Shown: piece after piece, positions 6,549 through 6,816 of the stretch
How positions within the stretch are numbered: the first letter of the stretch is position 1
Layout of the letters: the number at the start of each line of letters is the position of its first letter
From: an uncultured bacterium
Lineage (GTDB): Bacteria; Patescibacteriota; Minisyncoccia; Phycocordibacterales; UBA2100
Reading direction: 5' to 3'
Assembly: GCA_903881205.1 (NCBI GenBank)
Contig: CAIRSC010000090.1
Location: 1-6,816, forward strand
DNA length: 6,816 nt
The notes under the pieces: generated by a model
The model's input: the letters and a program-made list of their open reading frames with translations, nothing else
Told to the model about the DNA's origin: nothing
Database searches by the model: none
Position numbers and translations under genes: made by a program

Positions 6549-6816
6549 TCAAAATCCGTATGAGGTGGTGTCGGGCACTGCCACCGAACCGAGCTCTTGC
6601 TTCATGGAGGCGTAAGCCGCCCCGAACGCTTTCGGCGAATAGAACCCGCGGATATATCCCACCGCTTGCACTGAGGGACAGTCCGAAGCAATCAATGCCG
6701 GTATCGCCGCGCGGGCAGCCTTACAAAAGGAAATCATAAGTATGTGCTGCGCGCCCGGTACACCGTGTTTTGCGAGGCCGACGGATATTCCCTGGAAGCA
6801 AGCGTGCATGGACGCC
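6549..6816 (-). CDS. C-terminal end of a third Cys/His-rich paralog (5' partial)
   Basis: The frame is open to the window edge, and 88 residues are visible before the TGA at 6549-6551. The beginning, HACFQGISVGL followed by ISFCK, matches the C300-C325 region of paralog B (ACVLYIPVGL and LDFCA) and the corresponding part of paralog C. The distance from C6 to C31 is 25 residues, as in both paralogs, and the next cysteine, C46, follows after 14 residues instead of 13. The protein then diverges: it lacks the last cysteine pair and ends in a tail without cysteine. An internal ATG at 6809 exists, but homology continues up to the edge, so the true start is outside. It ends 64 bases before the start of paralog C and is probably the upstream gene of the same operon. 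The assignment rests on short similarity and spacing. Confidence 0.75.
   Translation of the reverse strand, partial: ASMHACFQGISVGLAKHGVPGAQHILMISFCKAARAAIPALIASDCPSVQAVGYIRGFYSPKAFGAAYASMKQELGSVAVPDTTSYGF

Noticed and set aside
1..6816. tRNA, CRISPR array, insertion sequence or transposon ends
   Set aside because: No cloverleaf-like segment, regularly spaced direct repeats, transposase-like frame or terminal inverted repeats were seen. The only repeats are the diverged paralogous genes.

Overview
The window carries no housekeeping gene, RNA gene or mobile element. It is a compact cluster of genes for exported, membrane-tethered proteins, most of them rich in cysteine and histidine. The base composition is roughly balanced, intergenic space is almost absent and stops and starts overlap. 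The cupredoxin carries a YHDH motif, and the CopC/YtkA-like protein begins, after signal cleavage, with His-Val-Thr-Gly. From memory, both types are common in Patescibacteria (candidate phyla radiation). I therefore suggest a patescibacterial (Parcubacteria-like) origin, as an inference that no marker gene here can confirm.

Plus strand, 2-3170: two adjacent paralogous genes. The first is cut by the window edge and the second is complete, and they overlap by 8 bases (ATGAGTGA). The complete protein has one N-terminal membrane anchor and a large extracytoplasmic domain. Both copies share four cysteines at matching places (C-x7-C, then two single cysteines, the last in a YYxC motif). I do not recognise the family.

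Minus strand, 6816 down to 3174: an apparent operon read right to left. It holds the C-terminal end of a Cys/His-rich protein (cut by the window edge), a complete Cys/His-rich protein (382 aa), a small CopC/YtkA-like secreted domain with a C-terminal membrane anchor (177 aa), a second complete Cys/His-rich protein (383 aa) and an anchored cupredoxin-fold protein (133 aa). The last three are joined by two ATGA stop/start overlaps. The two complete Cys/His-rich proteins share the CHxxxHRVGD, CGxGFxHGxFEH and CFHAAGHG motifs and a series of cysteine pairs with identical spacing.

The two gene sets converge, with only 3 bases between their stop codons and no visible terminator. The best working idea is an extracytoplasmic metal-handling module, most plausibly for copper. 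It would combine a possible histidine-brace protein, a cupredoxin fold whose usual copper ligands are replaced, and multi-cysteine/histidine partner proteins. Copper is inferred from fold and neighbourhood and is not shown by the sequence.
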